Part shown: positions 54,747-64,000 of the stretch, one piece after another
Numbering within the stretch: position 1 is the first letter of the stretch
Layout of the letters: each line of letters opens with the position of its first letter
From: Lineus longissimus
Taxonomy: Eukaryota > Nemertea > Pilidiophora > Heteronemertea > Lineidae
Assembly (NCBI RefSeq): GCF_910592395.1
Contig: NC_088308.1
Location: forward strand, 11,735,001-11,799,000
Length of the DNA stretch: 64,000 nucleotides
Reading direction: 5' to 3'
Notes under the pieces: model-generated
Database searches by the model: none
What the model was told of the DNA's origin: nothing
Seen by the model: the letters and a program-made list of their open reading frames with translations, nothing else
Position numbers and translations under genes: made by a program

Positions 54747-56174
54747 CTCCAGCCAGTAAATATTGGCCAACATGTTTTGGATCACACCAATGTAACTGTA
54801 TGTTTGGCACCGGCAGAAAGCAGCCATCCTGTATCAATATTGAAAACACCTAATATTGAGGCGAAGTCATTTCCCCAGCAATTCCCCAAAGGAAACTTTC
54901 ACTACAACATTGATAGGTCAGTTCGGCTTGGCCTAAATCGTTATTTCAATGCACGCCTCTTCAATGCTGACAATCGGTTCTCAAGCGACACAAATTATAT
55001 CTTCTTTGCTCAGTATATGAGTGAATTGAACCAAGTTCAATCAAGCATATCAATTGCAGTCAGAAAAGGTGCTCCGTCAACAGGTCAGGGCCAAAAAATA
55101 ACAGCCAGTATGATGACTGACTCACAAAGCATTAAGAAACTGCTGATGTCAGATTTAGGCTATCGCTTCCTACAACCTATTAGAGGAACGCCACCATTTT
55201 GGGAAAAAACACTCAAGGATCTGTTCGCAATGATCAGACAAATAGGAGTCCCCACTTGGTTCGTCACCTTTTCTGCTGCTGACATGCGCTGGCCTGAAGT
55301 ACTTGCAGCACTACAAGTAGGCAACAATAGCAAGTACATCCCTGTTGACCAACTAACTTACCAGGACAAAACAAAATTATTGAGGGAGAACCCAGTAATG
55401 GCTTCAAGAATGTTTAACTACAGAGTTCAAATGCTATTTGGCAAACTTCTATTTGATGATTCGGCTCCTATTGGGAAGATAACTGATTACTTCTATAGGA
55501 CTGAGTTTCAAGCGAGAGGCTCTCCTCATATCCATTGCTTATTCTGGATACAGGATGCCCCTAATATTGACCACAACAGCGATGATGAAATATGTGCTTT
55601 CATTGACCGCTACATATCGGCTGAACTACCAGATCCAATTGACAATCCTGAGTTGTATAATATTGTGAAACAAGTTCAGTCTCATAACAAAGGCCATGGC
55701 CTGTCATGCAAGAAGGGTGGTAAAATATGTAGATACAATTTCCCAAAAAGCCCAGCTCTTCAAACAATGATCATCAGACTAGCAATGTCTAGAGATGAAA
55801 CTGATCCTGATGCACAGATGACAAATGCAAACAACCTTAATGACCAATCATCTGATTCTGACTGTCAACCAAATGTGTCCTCGGACACATCAAAAAATGT
55901 CCACACTGAAAAAATGTCTAAAGCAACAGCAAAGGCCAACCTGCAGAAATTGTGGACAGCTATTGCTACTCTTCCCAATGATGAGTCATCTGTAAGCACA
56001 ACGGTACAACAAGTACTTGACATAGCTGGTTTGACTCTACAACAGTATGAAGCAAGCTTGGTCATTATGTCCCAAAGAGACAACATAATTCTGAAACGGC
56101 AACCAAAAGATGCCTGGGTGAACAACTATAACCACCAACTCCTACGTGCATAGAATGCAAATATGGACATCTAA
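54747..56174 (+). pseudogene. Helentron Rep (HUH nuclease) part
   Basis: Same frame as the upstream part, open from 54747 to TAG at 56151-56153, then TAA at 56172-56174. It carries Rep motif 1 (WFVTFSAADMRWPEV, residues 161-175 counted from the Met at 54777) and motif 2 with the metal-binding HUH (GSPHIHCLFWI, His251 and His253). SCKKGGKICRYNFPKSP follows. Rep nicks and joins single strands during rolling-circle transposition. The catalytic tyrosines lie after the two stops. Confidence 0.85.
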
Positions 56175-59100
56175 TTCATCCTCAATCCATACACGTGTGT
56201 TATGTACATTTTGAGCTACATATCAAAAGGAGAACATGAAATGGGCGAACTTCTCAAGCATGCTCAGGAGGAAATACATCAATCTGATGACAAAGCCGAC
56301 GCCATTCAAGTTATGAAACAACTTGGCAGTGTGTATCTCACTAATCGCGAGGTTAGCGCTCAGGAAGCTGTTTACAGGGTTTCAGGAATGAAACTGAAAC
56401 AGTCCTCACGGCAAACATTATTCATCCCCACTGACCCAAATTCAACGCGAATGAGTTTGCCACTGGCAGTGATTCAGTCAAAACAAAACCAAAACACTGA
56501 TGACATCTGGATGAAGTCCATCATAGATCGCTACAAAGCACGACCAGATACTCCTGAATTTGTAACCATGTGCCTTGCAGTTTTTGCTTCCCACTACAGA
56601 ATTGTGTATTCCCAGAATGCTACACGCAAAGACGAACAACCAACAACTCCAATTCAAATTGATACAGATGATATAGAAACACAAATAAACGCAACAGAGG
56701 ACCAAAAGAACAAAACTATAGCACTGAAAAACAGGATGGGCTTCATTCAAAAAAGGACAAAAAGCTCCCCAGCCATTATCAGGTCCCCCAAATTCTCCAA
56801 AACTAAATTCCCGGAGAAATTCTACTGCAATCTTCTGACTCTGTACCTTCCATTCACACACAAGAAACAATTGCTTCCTCCCCCATTTGAAAGTAGTCAG
56901 CAATTTTATGAACAAGGTGCTGTTGCCTTATCCGACGACTCCAACTTGCAATATGTGCGCAACATTGTCGAATTCAACAGGAGCCAGTTTGAGGCAAACA
57001 GTGCACCATTAGATGCTGCATGGGAACACTTCCAAAATTCACCTATCCTCGAAGATGCATGGGCACAAATAGCTCCCACAGTAGAAGAAGAACGTCTTAA
57101 CATTCCTCATCCACATGTTCCCTCTGACTCCATGAATGAATTGGATGACTCTGATGTCCCCATACCTGACTTGGCACAAATTCCCCATCCAGTTCATGGC
57201 ATAGATGATTTGCAAGCAAAATCAACTCTTGAATTTGATAATTCACCCAATGGAATTTCAGAGGCTGAAGCTAAACAAGTACTTCAAAGCCTCAATCAAC
57301 AACAATCCATGGTCTTCAACACTGTTCGCAAATGGTGCCTCTCCATCCGCAATGGACAATTATCCCCACCCCCACTTCACCTTATGATTTCTGGCCCAGG
57401 TGGAACAGGAAAAAGCCACCTAATTAAAGCCATCAAATATGAATCGGAGAAATTGCTCCAAACTCTTGCCAACAATCCATCAAATGCTACTGTCCTCATC
57501 ACTGCATCCACTGGTCCTGCCGCCTTCAACATCTCTGGCCGCACTGTTCACAGTGCCTTTAATATTCCGCTTGCACTCAAATTGCCTTATGTTCCGCTCA
57601 CTGAGGACAAATTGAACACATTGTGGTGTAAGTGGTGTGACATCCGTATCTTCATCCTTGATGAAGTGTCAATGATTAATAACACCTTGCTTAACTACAT
57701 CCATGGCAGATTGGCTCAGATCAAAGGTGTTGACTTGTTGTTTGGTGGGGTCACATTTCTGGCATTCGGCGATTTCTATCAGCTACCCCCAGTTCATTAC
57801 AAATTACTTTGCAATTTGCCTCCAGAAGAACTTCACAACAAGTGGTCAGGCATTTTCACACATGTCGAATTGTCACAAATCATGCGGCAAAAAGAAGAAG
57901 GCCAATTTGCACACTTGCTCAATAGAATCCGGAAAAGAACTATCACAGAACCACTTCTGCCACAAGATGAACAAATACTCCAAAGCAGAATTATTGCAAA
58001 AGACAACCCACTCTATCCAAAAAATGCTTTGCACATCTTCCCAACAAATAAAGAAGTCAACGAACACAACCAGCGCAGATTGCAACAACTACACTCCCCA
58101 GTCATACAATTAATTGCACAAGATACCATGCACACTGGTACTGCTACAAGTTCAAGTAGGAAAAACAACTCTGTAGCAAAACAGGCATCTTGCAATTTAC
58201 CAACACAAATTGACATAGGAGTCGGTGCACAAATCATGCTCACGCGTAATATAGATGTCATGGACGGACTAGTAAATGGAGCAAGAGGTACTATAACAGC
58301 CATAATCCAAAACACTGGGCATGACACACAACTACCAAGAGCTATAGCTGTTAAATTCAACAACTCGAATATTGGGAAACGGGCTATGCACACATCAAAG
58401 TACAAACAACCACATTTACTCACTTCTGTCTTCATTGAGCCAATCCAAACTAACATACTTGGCACCAACATCACACGCACTCAATACCCTCTCTCTCTTG
58501 CTTGGGCCTGTACCGTCCACAAAACCCAAGGCATGACCCTAACTGAGGCTGTCATTTCCCTTCAGAAAATTTTTGCACCAGGCCAAGCATACGTTGCTCT
58601 CAGTCGTGTCACCTCGCTACAAGGTTTATACTTGCTAGACTACAATCCATCTGCTTTGTACTGCCAAAAGGATGTATCAATCAACTTAGACAAAATGCCT
58701 CTCCTCGAAGAAGACAATACTGGCCACATATCAAACACCAAAGAGCACTTACTCAAAATCATACACCACAATAGCCAAGGACTTTCAACGCACTTCCCAG
58801 ATCTCCAGAACAACCAAGATATGTCATGTGATATATTATGCTTGACCAAAACTTGGCTACCAACAACTCCAAGTATCAACTTGAAAAGAACAAATTTCAC
58901 TTTCCTGCATCGAAGTCGCAGTGCATCATACCTAAATTCCTCACCTTTCCATCGCCAAAAAGGAGGTGGCGTTGCCATTTATGTATGTGACACAATTCCC
59001 CACAACACCGTTAACCTCCACACTGACAATATGGAATACTTGGCAATTGAAGTCCCAAATCGGCAGGTCCTAGTGGTCGTCATTTATCGCCCCCCGTCTC

Positions 59101-59180
59101 AAACTATTGCACAGTTTTCACCATCACTAAACACTTTGCTCCATAACATCAATCAACAAGAATACAAACAAATTATCATT
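56175..59180 (+). pseudogene. Helentron Rep tyrosines, Pif1 helicase and AP endonuclease
   Basis: Counting from the Met at 56202: Rep motif 3 YILSYISKGE (Tyr2, Tyr6), Pif1-type helicase with Walker A GPGGTGKS (398-405), DEVSM (487-491), FGDFYQLPP (522-530), VHKTQGMTL (772-780) and AYVALSRVTS (796-805). From about 852 an AP-endonuclease-like domain is fused: IIHHNSQGL, CDILCLTKTWL, GGGVAIYV, VVVIYRPPSQ. Its catalytic Glu (usually LTETWL) is Lys, and the GDFN motif is lost to the insertion at 59181. The helicase part looks complete. Confidence 0.88.
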
Positions 59181-60005
59181 TGGCCCCCTCCCTGGAGGCC
59201 AAACGGAAAATCAGATCGCACCAAACTTCGGTACCTGATATCACCTGACCAAGGGGTCCATGTGTACTTAATTTGTGATCAATAGTCATTGCAGTTAAGA
59301 AATGTGCCATAGTTACGGCCTGACGGCGAATTTATGCCATTTGACCTCTGTGACCTTGACAAGAAGGTCAAATTAAAAACCTGTGTGACATATACCGTAT
59401 GGTGGTTAGATGTACCCATGATATCAAATTGGTGGCAATCGGGCAAGAAGTTAAGGAATAATCACATTTTTAAGGTTTTTGGATTTTGCCCCCTGGTGGT
59501 CAAGTGGTGAATCATATTGGACCAAACTTTGGTCCCTGAGATCACCTGACTAAGGGGTAAATGTGTACCAAATTTGTTATCAATAGTCATTGCAGTTTAG
59601 AAACGTGCCATCGTTACATCCTAACGGCCAATTTACACCATTTGACCTCTGTGACCTTGAAAAGGAGGTCAAATCGAAAACCCGGAGGATATATGATGCA
59701 CCTTTGCTAGAAGTACCTACCATATTTTTTTCAAAATTTCCCGACTACTATTAAGGGAGATATTGCATATTTTCACTTTTAACGTTTGGCCCCCTGGTGG
59801 CCAAACCATGAAACGAATTGGACCGAAACTTGGTCTCCAAGGTGTCATTACATAAGGGTACATGTGTACCAAGTTTCAACTCAATAGCTCTAACAGTTAC
59901 GAAACGTGCCCTGCTAACGGACGACGGACGACGACGACGACGACGACGACGGACGACGGACGCCACGGTATGGGATAAGCTCACCTCTGCTAAGAGGTGA
60001 GCTAA
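59181..60005 (+). mobile_element. Non-autonomous element with 3' hairpin, inserted in Helentron
   Basis: Three tandem units of about 303 bp start with tggccccct at 59181, tgccccct at 59487 and tggccccct at 59787. The 3' end is a (gac)n stretch, gacgccacggtat, an 11-bp-arm hairpin (59978-60003) and CTAA. It shares this ending with the element at 23945. It begins exactly where endonuclease coding stops. No coding capacity. Confidence 0.7.
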
Positions 60006-60112
60006 AAATGGAATAGAATAATGAATGATGCTTTTAATTTTCAACACAGCAAAAACTACTCAATCATCACTGTATTGCACTCAACCTACATCATATTGTG
60101 TCTTACTTGCAG

Positions 60113-60986
60113 GCAAACGCTATTCGAGAGATAGTGACACCAAAGTCGCCAGATAAGATACCAATTAAAGACATCGAACTCAAGGATGCTACAGGACAGG
60201 TTCGTTGTTCCCTCTGGCGAGAGGCCGCTGCTGCCAACATCGCACCTGGCGATTATGTTGAAATAACCAACATGTATGTGTCAACATTCCAAAATTCACC
60301 GTCCCTCAACACCACCGACTCAAGTTCAATCAGGGTAAGTGCCAACCACCTTCAGTTTGTTATGAAAGCACTAATCAAATGAAGATTTACACCAGCACTA
60401 AATAATGTAAACTTTGCATATCAACTAAGTTAAGATATCTGCAGAAAGCACATTGAATGGTAATTTAGGTGATGCCATTATTTCTCCAAACATCCCAGGA
60501 AGAAAGGGGTGGCAGTAACACTGCTTCACAAAATACCTCTCCAATAATCATGTCAAGTTGGCTTTTTCACACTAAGACCATGCTTGAGTACCTCGGAACT
60601 ATCTACAACATGTAACACCCCAAAATATGACTGCTTCAGATCTTGAAAAACCTTGTGCCCTAAACTTTGTGCCACATATATTACCTTTACAACAAGTAAT
60701 CCAATTCAATAACCCTACATTTCCACTTCAGCAATCAGAACCACCGCAGCGGGTCATCAAAGCCAATATCATAGCGATTTGTGACAACGAATTCAATGAC
60801 ATCATTACACTACTCTCTGATGAGGATGATTCTGACGAGTTTGATACGGACCTGGCCTCGTTGGTGAACCACGTCAACATCTCGCATGGCGTTCAACTGG
60901 AGACCTTTGATGACATACAAGAGGCTCTCCCACTCTTGTTGAATATACGAGTCGACACTGCCAACAATGTTATTGCTTATGTATAA
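60113..60986 (+). CDS. RPA-like OB-fold protein fragment, two exons
   Basis: Exon 60113-60334 (acceptor TTGCAG, donor GTAAGT) encodes KDIELKDATGQVRCSLWRE and APGDYVEITNMYVSTF, which fit the beta-strands of an RPA-type OB fold. It joins in phase to 60732-60986 (acceptor CTTCAG), giving RVIKANIIAICDNEFNDI and an acidic stretch (LLSDEDDSDEFDTD). Helitrons and Helentrons often carry RPA-like single-strand-binding genes, and the position after the helicase fits. The 5' exon or exons are missing. A host origin cannot be excluded. Confidence 0.55.
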
Positions 60987-61084
60987 ACTCACGGCCACCG
61001 GTCAACATGCTCTAAGCCGGCTTTTTCCACAAGTTGGATATGTCGATGGGAACATTACCCCTATCTTATGTTCTTACATTCTTG

Positions 61085-62240
61085 TGTCACTTGGCATAAA
61101 TGGGGAACTCCCATTTGCAAACTTTTTTTCAAGATGTATGTTTAAAACTAATTTTTGGGTCATACATTGTATCCTTGCATTTCTTAAAGGGGAACACCCA
61201 TTTGCAGCTGTAATTTCGTTAACTCGTGGCCACTGGTCATCATGCTCAAAGGGGCTTCATTCCACAAGTTGGAATCACTTGGCATTTAATGGGGAACTCC
61301 CATTTGCAAACTTTTTTTTAAGTTAGATGTATGTTTAAAACTAATTTTTGGGTCATACATTGTATCCTTGCATTTCTTAAAGGGGAACACCCATTTGCAA
61401 CTGTAATTTCGTTAACTCGTGGCCACTGGTCATCATGCTCAAAGGGGCTTCATTCCACAAGTTGGAATCACTTGGCATTTAATGGGGAACTCCCATTTGC
61501 AAACTTTTTTTCAAGTTAGATGTATGTTTAAAACTAATTTTTGGGTCATACATTGTATCCTTGCATTTCTTAAAGGGGAACACCCATTTGCAACGGTAAT
61601 TTCGTTAACTCAATGCCACTGGTCATCATGCTCAAAGGGGCTTCATTCCACAAGTTGGAATCACTTGGCATTTAATGGGGAACTCCCATTTGCAAACTTT
61701 TTTTCAAGTTAGATGTATGTTTAAAACTAATTTTTGGGTCATACATTGTATCCTTGCATTTCTTAAAGGGGAACACCCATTTGCAACTGTAATTTCGTTA
61801 ACTCGTGGCCACTGGTCATCATGCTCAAAGGGGCTTCATTCCACAAGTTGGAATCACTTGGCATTTAATGGGGAACTCCCATCTGCAAACTTTTTTTCAA
61901 GTAAGATGTATGTTTAAAACTAATTTTTGGGTCATACATTGTATCCTTGCATTTCTTAAAGGGGAACACCCATTTGCAACTGTAATTTCGTTAACTCGTG
62001 GCCACTGGTCATCATGCTCAAAGGGGCTTCATTCCACAAGTTGGAATCACTTGGCATTTAATGGGGAACTCCCATTTGCAAACTTTTTTTCAAGTTAGAT
62101 GTATGTTTAAAACTAATTTTTGGGTCATACATTGTATCCTTGCATTTCTTAAAGGGGAACACCCATTTGCAACTGTAATTTCGTTAACTCGTGGCCACTG
62201 GTCATCATCTTCAAAGGGGCTTTGTTCCACAAGTTGGAAA
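61085..62240. repeat. Tandem array, 193-bp unit, about six copies
   Basis: Units containing catttgcaaactttttttcaagt, taattttt gggtcatacattgtatcc and ggccactggtcatcatgctc repeat at a period of 193 bp (for example 61805 to 61998). Identity between inner copies is near complete; the first and last copies are divergent. Open frames of 60-97 codons across it come from the period not being a multiple of three and are not genes. Confidence 0.93.
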
Positions 62241-62635
62241 TGACAATAGAAGCATTGCCCCTATCCTTATACATTCTTACTATGTATAATTTGCACACTG
62301 TGTGCATCACTTTAACTGCAATTTCACATTTACTAGTATTATAGCCAAAACTGGTCATTCCCTGAAGAAGGGCTTTCTTGAGTTGCATTGATTTTTACTT
62401 TCATTTATTTTACCAATAGTATACATCTACATCGTATGTATAATATTGTACATGACAAACATATATTTTTTCAATAAACTTTTGTTTCATAAATGTCACT
62501 TTCACCTTTTTCTGTTAAAATTTTTTTGACAAACTCCAAGCATGCTTCACAGACATAGCCTAGAGGGCAGGGTTCAGCATGTTCAAACTCCCCCCCCCCC
62601 CCCACACACTTAAGCAAAGGATCTGCTCAGGACAT
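62241..62635. other. No recognisable gene
   Basis: AT-rich sequence with AATAAA at 62472 and a C run at 62588. Possibly the 3' side of the Helentron unit. Confidence 0.4.
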
Positions 62636-62639
62636 GTAC

Positions 62640-62792
62640 TACAATCTACTGAACTGGTTTGTCACACCATACCGAAAGAATTAATTGAAAGATCAAGACT
62701 ATTCCCTCACAATCTACACTAAAAAAGGATTGTTGCAACTAGTTACCCCTATGTTGTAATCATGCACAAACTGGCCTGACTCGTCACTATGG
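62640..62792. repeat. Dispersed repeat, copy B (left half)
   Basis: Similar to 50430-50680. Its right half resumes at 63712 with cgtcacaacctacacttcaaagg, so the foldback element lies inside it. Confidence 0.7.
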
Positions 62793-63717
62793 CAAGCCAA
62801 AGCGGAATTTATTCAAGACTTTAGAATTACCATTCAAGAAGTTAAATATAAGTTCAAGAAGGAAATATATGTTCAAGACTAAAATATGTTCAACCTTGAA
62901 TCAAATGTTTTCAACCTTGAATAAAATATGTTCAACCTTGAATAAAATATGTTCAACCTTGAATAAAATATGTCCAACCTTGAACAAAATATATTCAACC
63001 TTGAACAAAATACATTCAAGACTCACGTGACCATATTCAAGACGCATGTGACCACAAAATTGATGATGTAGAGCGTAGAATCTGTGGTACTTCTGATGCG
63101 TTCTGTTTCACGACATGATTGATTGCCTGTATACTACCTAAACACTCAAACATGTCAAAAGACAACGAGAATCCGATACAGTGGTGTCGGCCTTAAGAAT
63201 GAAAGGTGAGAGGCATTGCGCATTTTGAACCTATAATTTGCCTGATATGTCTGTGAAACGTCAGGTGTAGGCGGCTAGGTACGTGTGCAACCATGTGTCG
63301 AAACCTCGTGCGAACAATTCGAGCTCCGAAACGCAACACAAGTACCATGGGTTCGGGAAAGTCCGGACGCGGGTTCGGGAAAGTCCATAAAGCATCAAAA
63401 CATGAGCAACTACGTCATCAATTTTGTGGTCACGTGCGTCTTGAATATGGTCACGTGAGTCTTGAATATATTTTGTTCAAGGTTGAATATATTTTGTTCA
63501 AGGTTGGACATATTTTATTCAAGGTTGAACATATTTTATTCAAGGTTGAACATATTTTATTCAAGGTTGAACATATTTTATTCAAGGTTGAAAACATTTG
63601 ATTCAAGGTTGAACATATTTTAGTCTTGATTGAACATATATTTCCTTCTTGAACTTATATTTAACTTCTTGAATGGTAATTCTAAAGTCTTGAATAAATT
63701 CCGCTTTGGCTTGCCAT
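62793..63717. mobile_element. Foldback-type element, 925 bp, with target duplication
   Basis: The ends tatggcaagccaaagcgg and ccgctttggcttgccata are exact inverted repeats. The arms (about 270-300 bp) are built of tandem 21-23-bp units (ttcaaccttgaataaaatatg) in opposite orientation. The loop (about 63070-63410) is unique. CGTCAC occurs on both sides as a 6-bp duplication. The copy at 50.63 kb shows the uninterrupted sequence. A 102-codon frame at 63293-63601 runs into the arm repeats and is not supported as a gene. Confidence 0.8.
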
Positions 63718-63745
63718 ACGTCACAACCTACACTTCAAAGGAATT

Positions 63746-64000
63746 CAATGTTCAACTGTCATTTATTGGTCGTCCCAACATTGGGAGCTTTCATCCCCAC
63801 CAGCCATATCACTCAGATGGCCAACCCAACTGGTTTCCCTCACTCGACCAGAAAACTCATCAAAAGATACGAAAGATGTTGAGATTCAGATTACATTTGC
63901 TTGTTGTCTGCTGGATTCTCACCATCCATATGCCGAGTTGTTGCAGTCCCCGAACCATCGCTAATTCTAGTATTTATGATGCACCTACTGTCACAACCTA
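63746..64000. other. No recognisable gene
   Basis: No features recognised in the last 255 bases. Confidence 0.5.

Larger units (their letters stand above)
52389..59180 (+). mobile_element. Helentron (autonomous type), near-complete coding
   Basis: One reading frame spans protease, zinc/DUF6570, Rep, helicase and endonuclease. Only three stops break it: TGA 54744, TAG 56151, TAA 56172. This domain set (cysteine protease plus Rep/helicase plus C-terminal AP endonuclease) marks the Helentron branch of Helitrons. It is cut at 59181 by a non-autonomous element inside the endonuclease. Termini were not defined. Confidence 0.85.

Noticed and set aside
61331-62243. Series of similar 60-97-codon plus-strand proteins
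   Set aside because: They are reading-frame echoes of the 193-bp tandem unit, with no start context or family support.
63293-63601. 102-codon frame inside the foldback element
   Set aside because: Its second half is the arm repeat (YILFKVEHILFKVE), so it is not evidence for an encoded transposase.
1-64000. tRNA or rRNA genes
   Set aside because: No cloverleaf with A and B boxes and no rRNA core sequence was recognised on either strand by eye; a tRNAscan run would settle this.

Overview
The window looks like repeat-rich nuclear DNA of a marine invertebrate. There are spliceosomal introns with GT..AG borders, AATAAA-type tails, many microsatellites and minisatellites, the recurring word taggcctac, and a transposon set typical of echinoderm, hemichordate, amphioxus or lophotrochozoan genomes. 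These include Helentrons, a 2A-containing LINE, BEL/Pao and Gypsy elements, PIF/Harbinger, FLYWCH/MULE and pogo. The species cannot be fixed from the sequence. No clear single-copy host gene is present. The best host-gene candidate is a small three-exon HIRAN-like gene at 15.5-16.5 kb.

Layout: 1.9-3.8 kb holds a broken hAT-like transposase with an in-frame intron, followed by two tandem arrays (4.16-5.5 kb). From 5.6 to 12.7 kb an uncharacterised invertebrate repeat protein (RAG1/KDZ-style Cys motifs) is split by an inserted LINE (about 7.65-12.44 kb); the LINE ORF1 carries a 2A ribosome-skipping motif. From 12.9 to 16.5 kb an inverted pair of 16-bp minisatellites flanks the HIRAN-like gene region. 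At 18.6-19.4 kb is a MULE transposase core.

From 19.4 to 33.25 kb lies a BEL/Pao retroelement on the minus strand, with 270-bp direct repeats at its ends. It is interrupted by a non-autonomous element (23.9 to about 26.5 kb) and by a Gypsy element (27.46-32.16 kb) with a perfect 5-bp target duplication. Next come a MITE, a broken pogo transposase, a FLYWCH fragment and a second, 3'-truncated BEL/Pao (36.4-39.7 kb).

From 42.4 to 48.3 kb an old Helitron has received an apparently intact two-gene PIF/Harbinger transposon (42.912-45.573 kb) and a Gypsy element, itself cut by a hAT-type end. From 52.4 to 60.0 kb a nearly intact Helentron occupies one long reading frame: herpes-tegument-like cysteine protease, zinc/DUF6570 region, HUH Rep, Pif1 helicase, AP endonuclease. 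It has three premature stops and its endonuclease is cut by a second non-autonomous element. A two-exon RPA-like gene and a 193-bp tandem array follow. The window closes with a 925-bp foldback element whose empty site is visible in a paralogous repeat.

The parts do not form one pathway; they record successive insertions. The only unit that looks mobile as it stands is the Harbinger pair (HARBI1 nuclease plus SANT/Myb-like partner).
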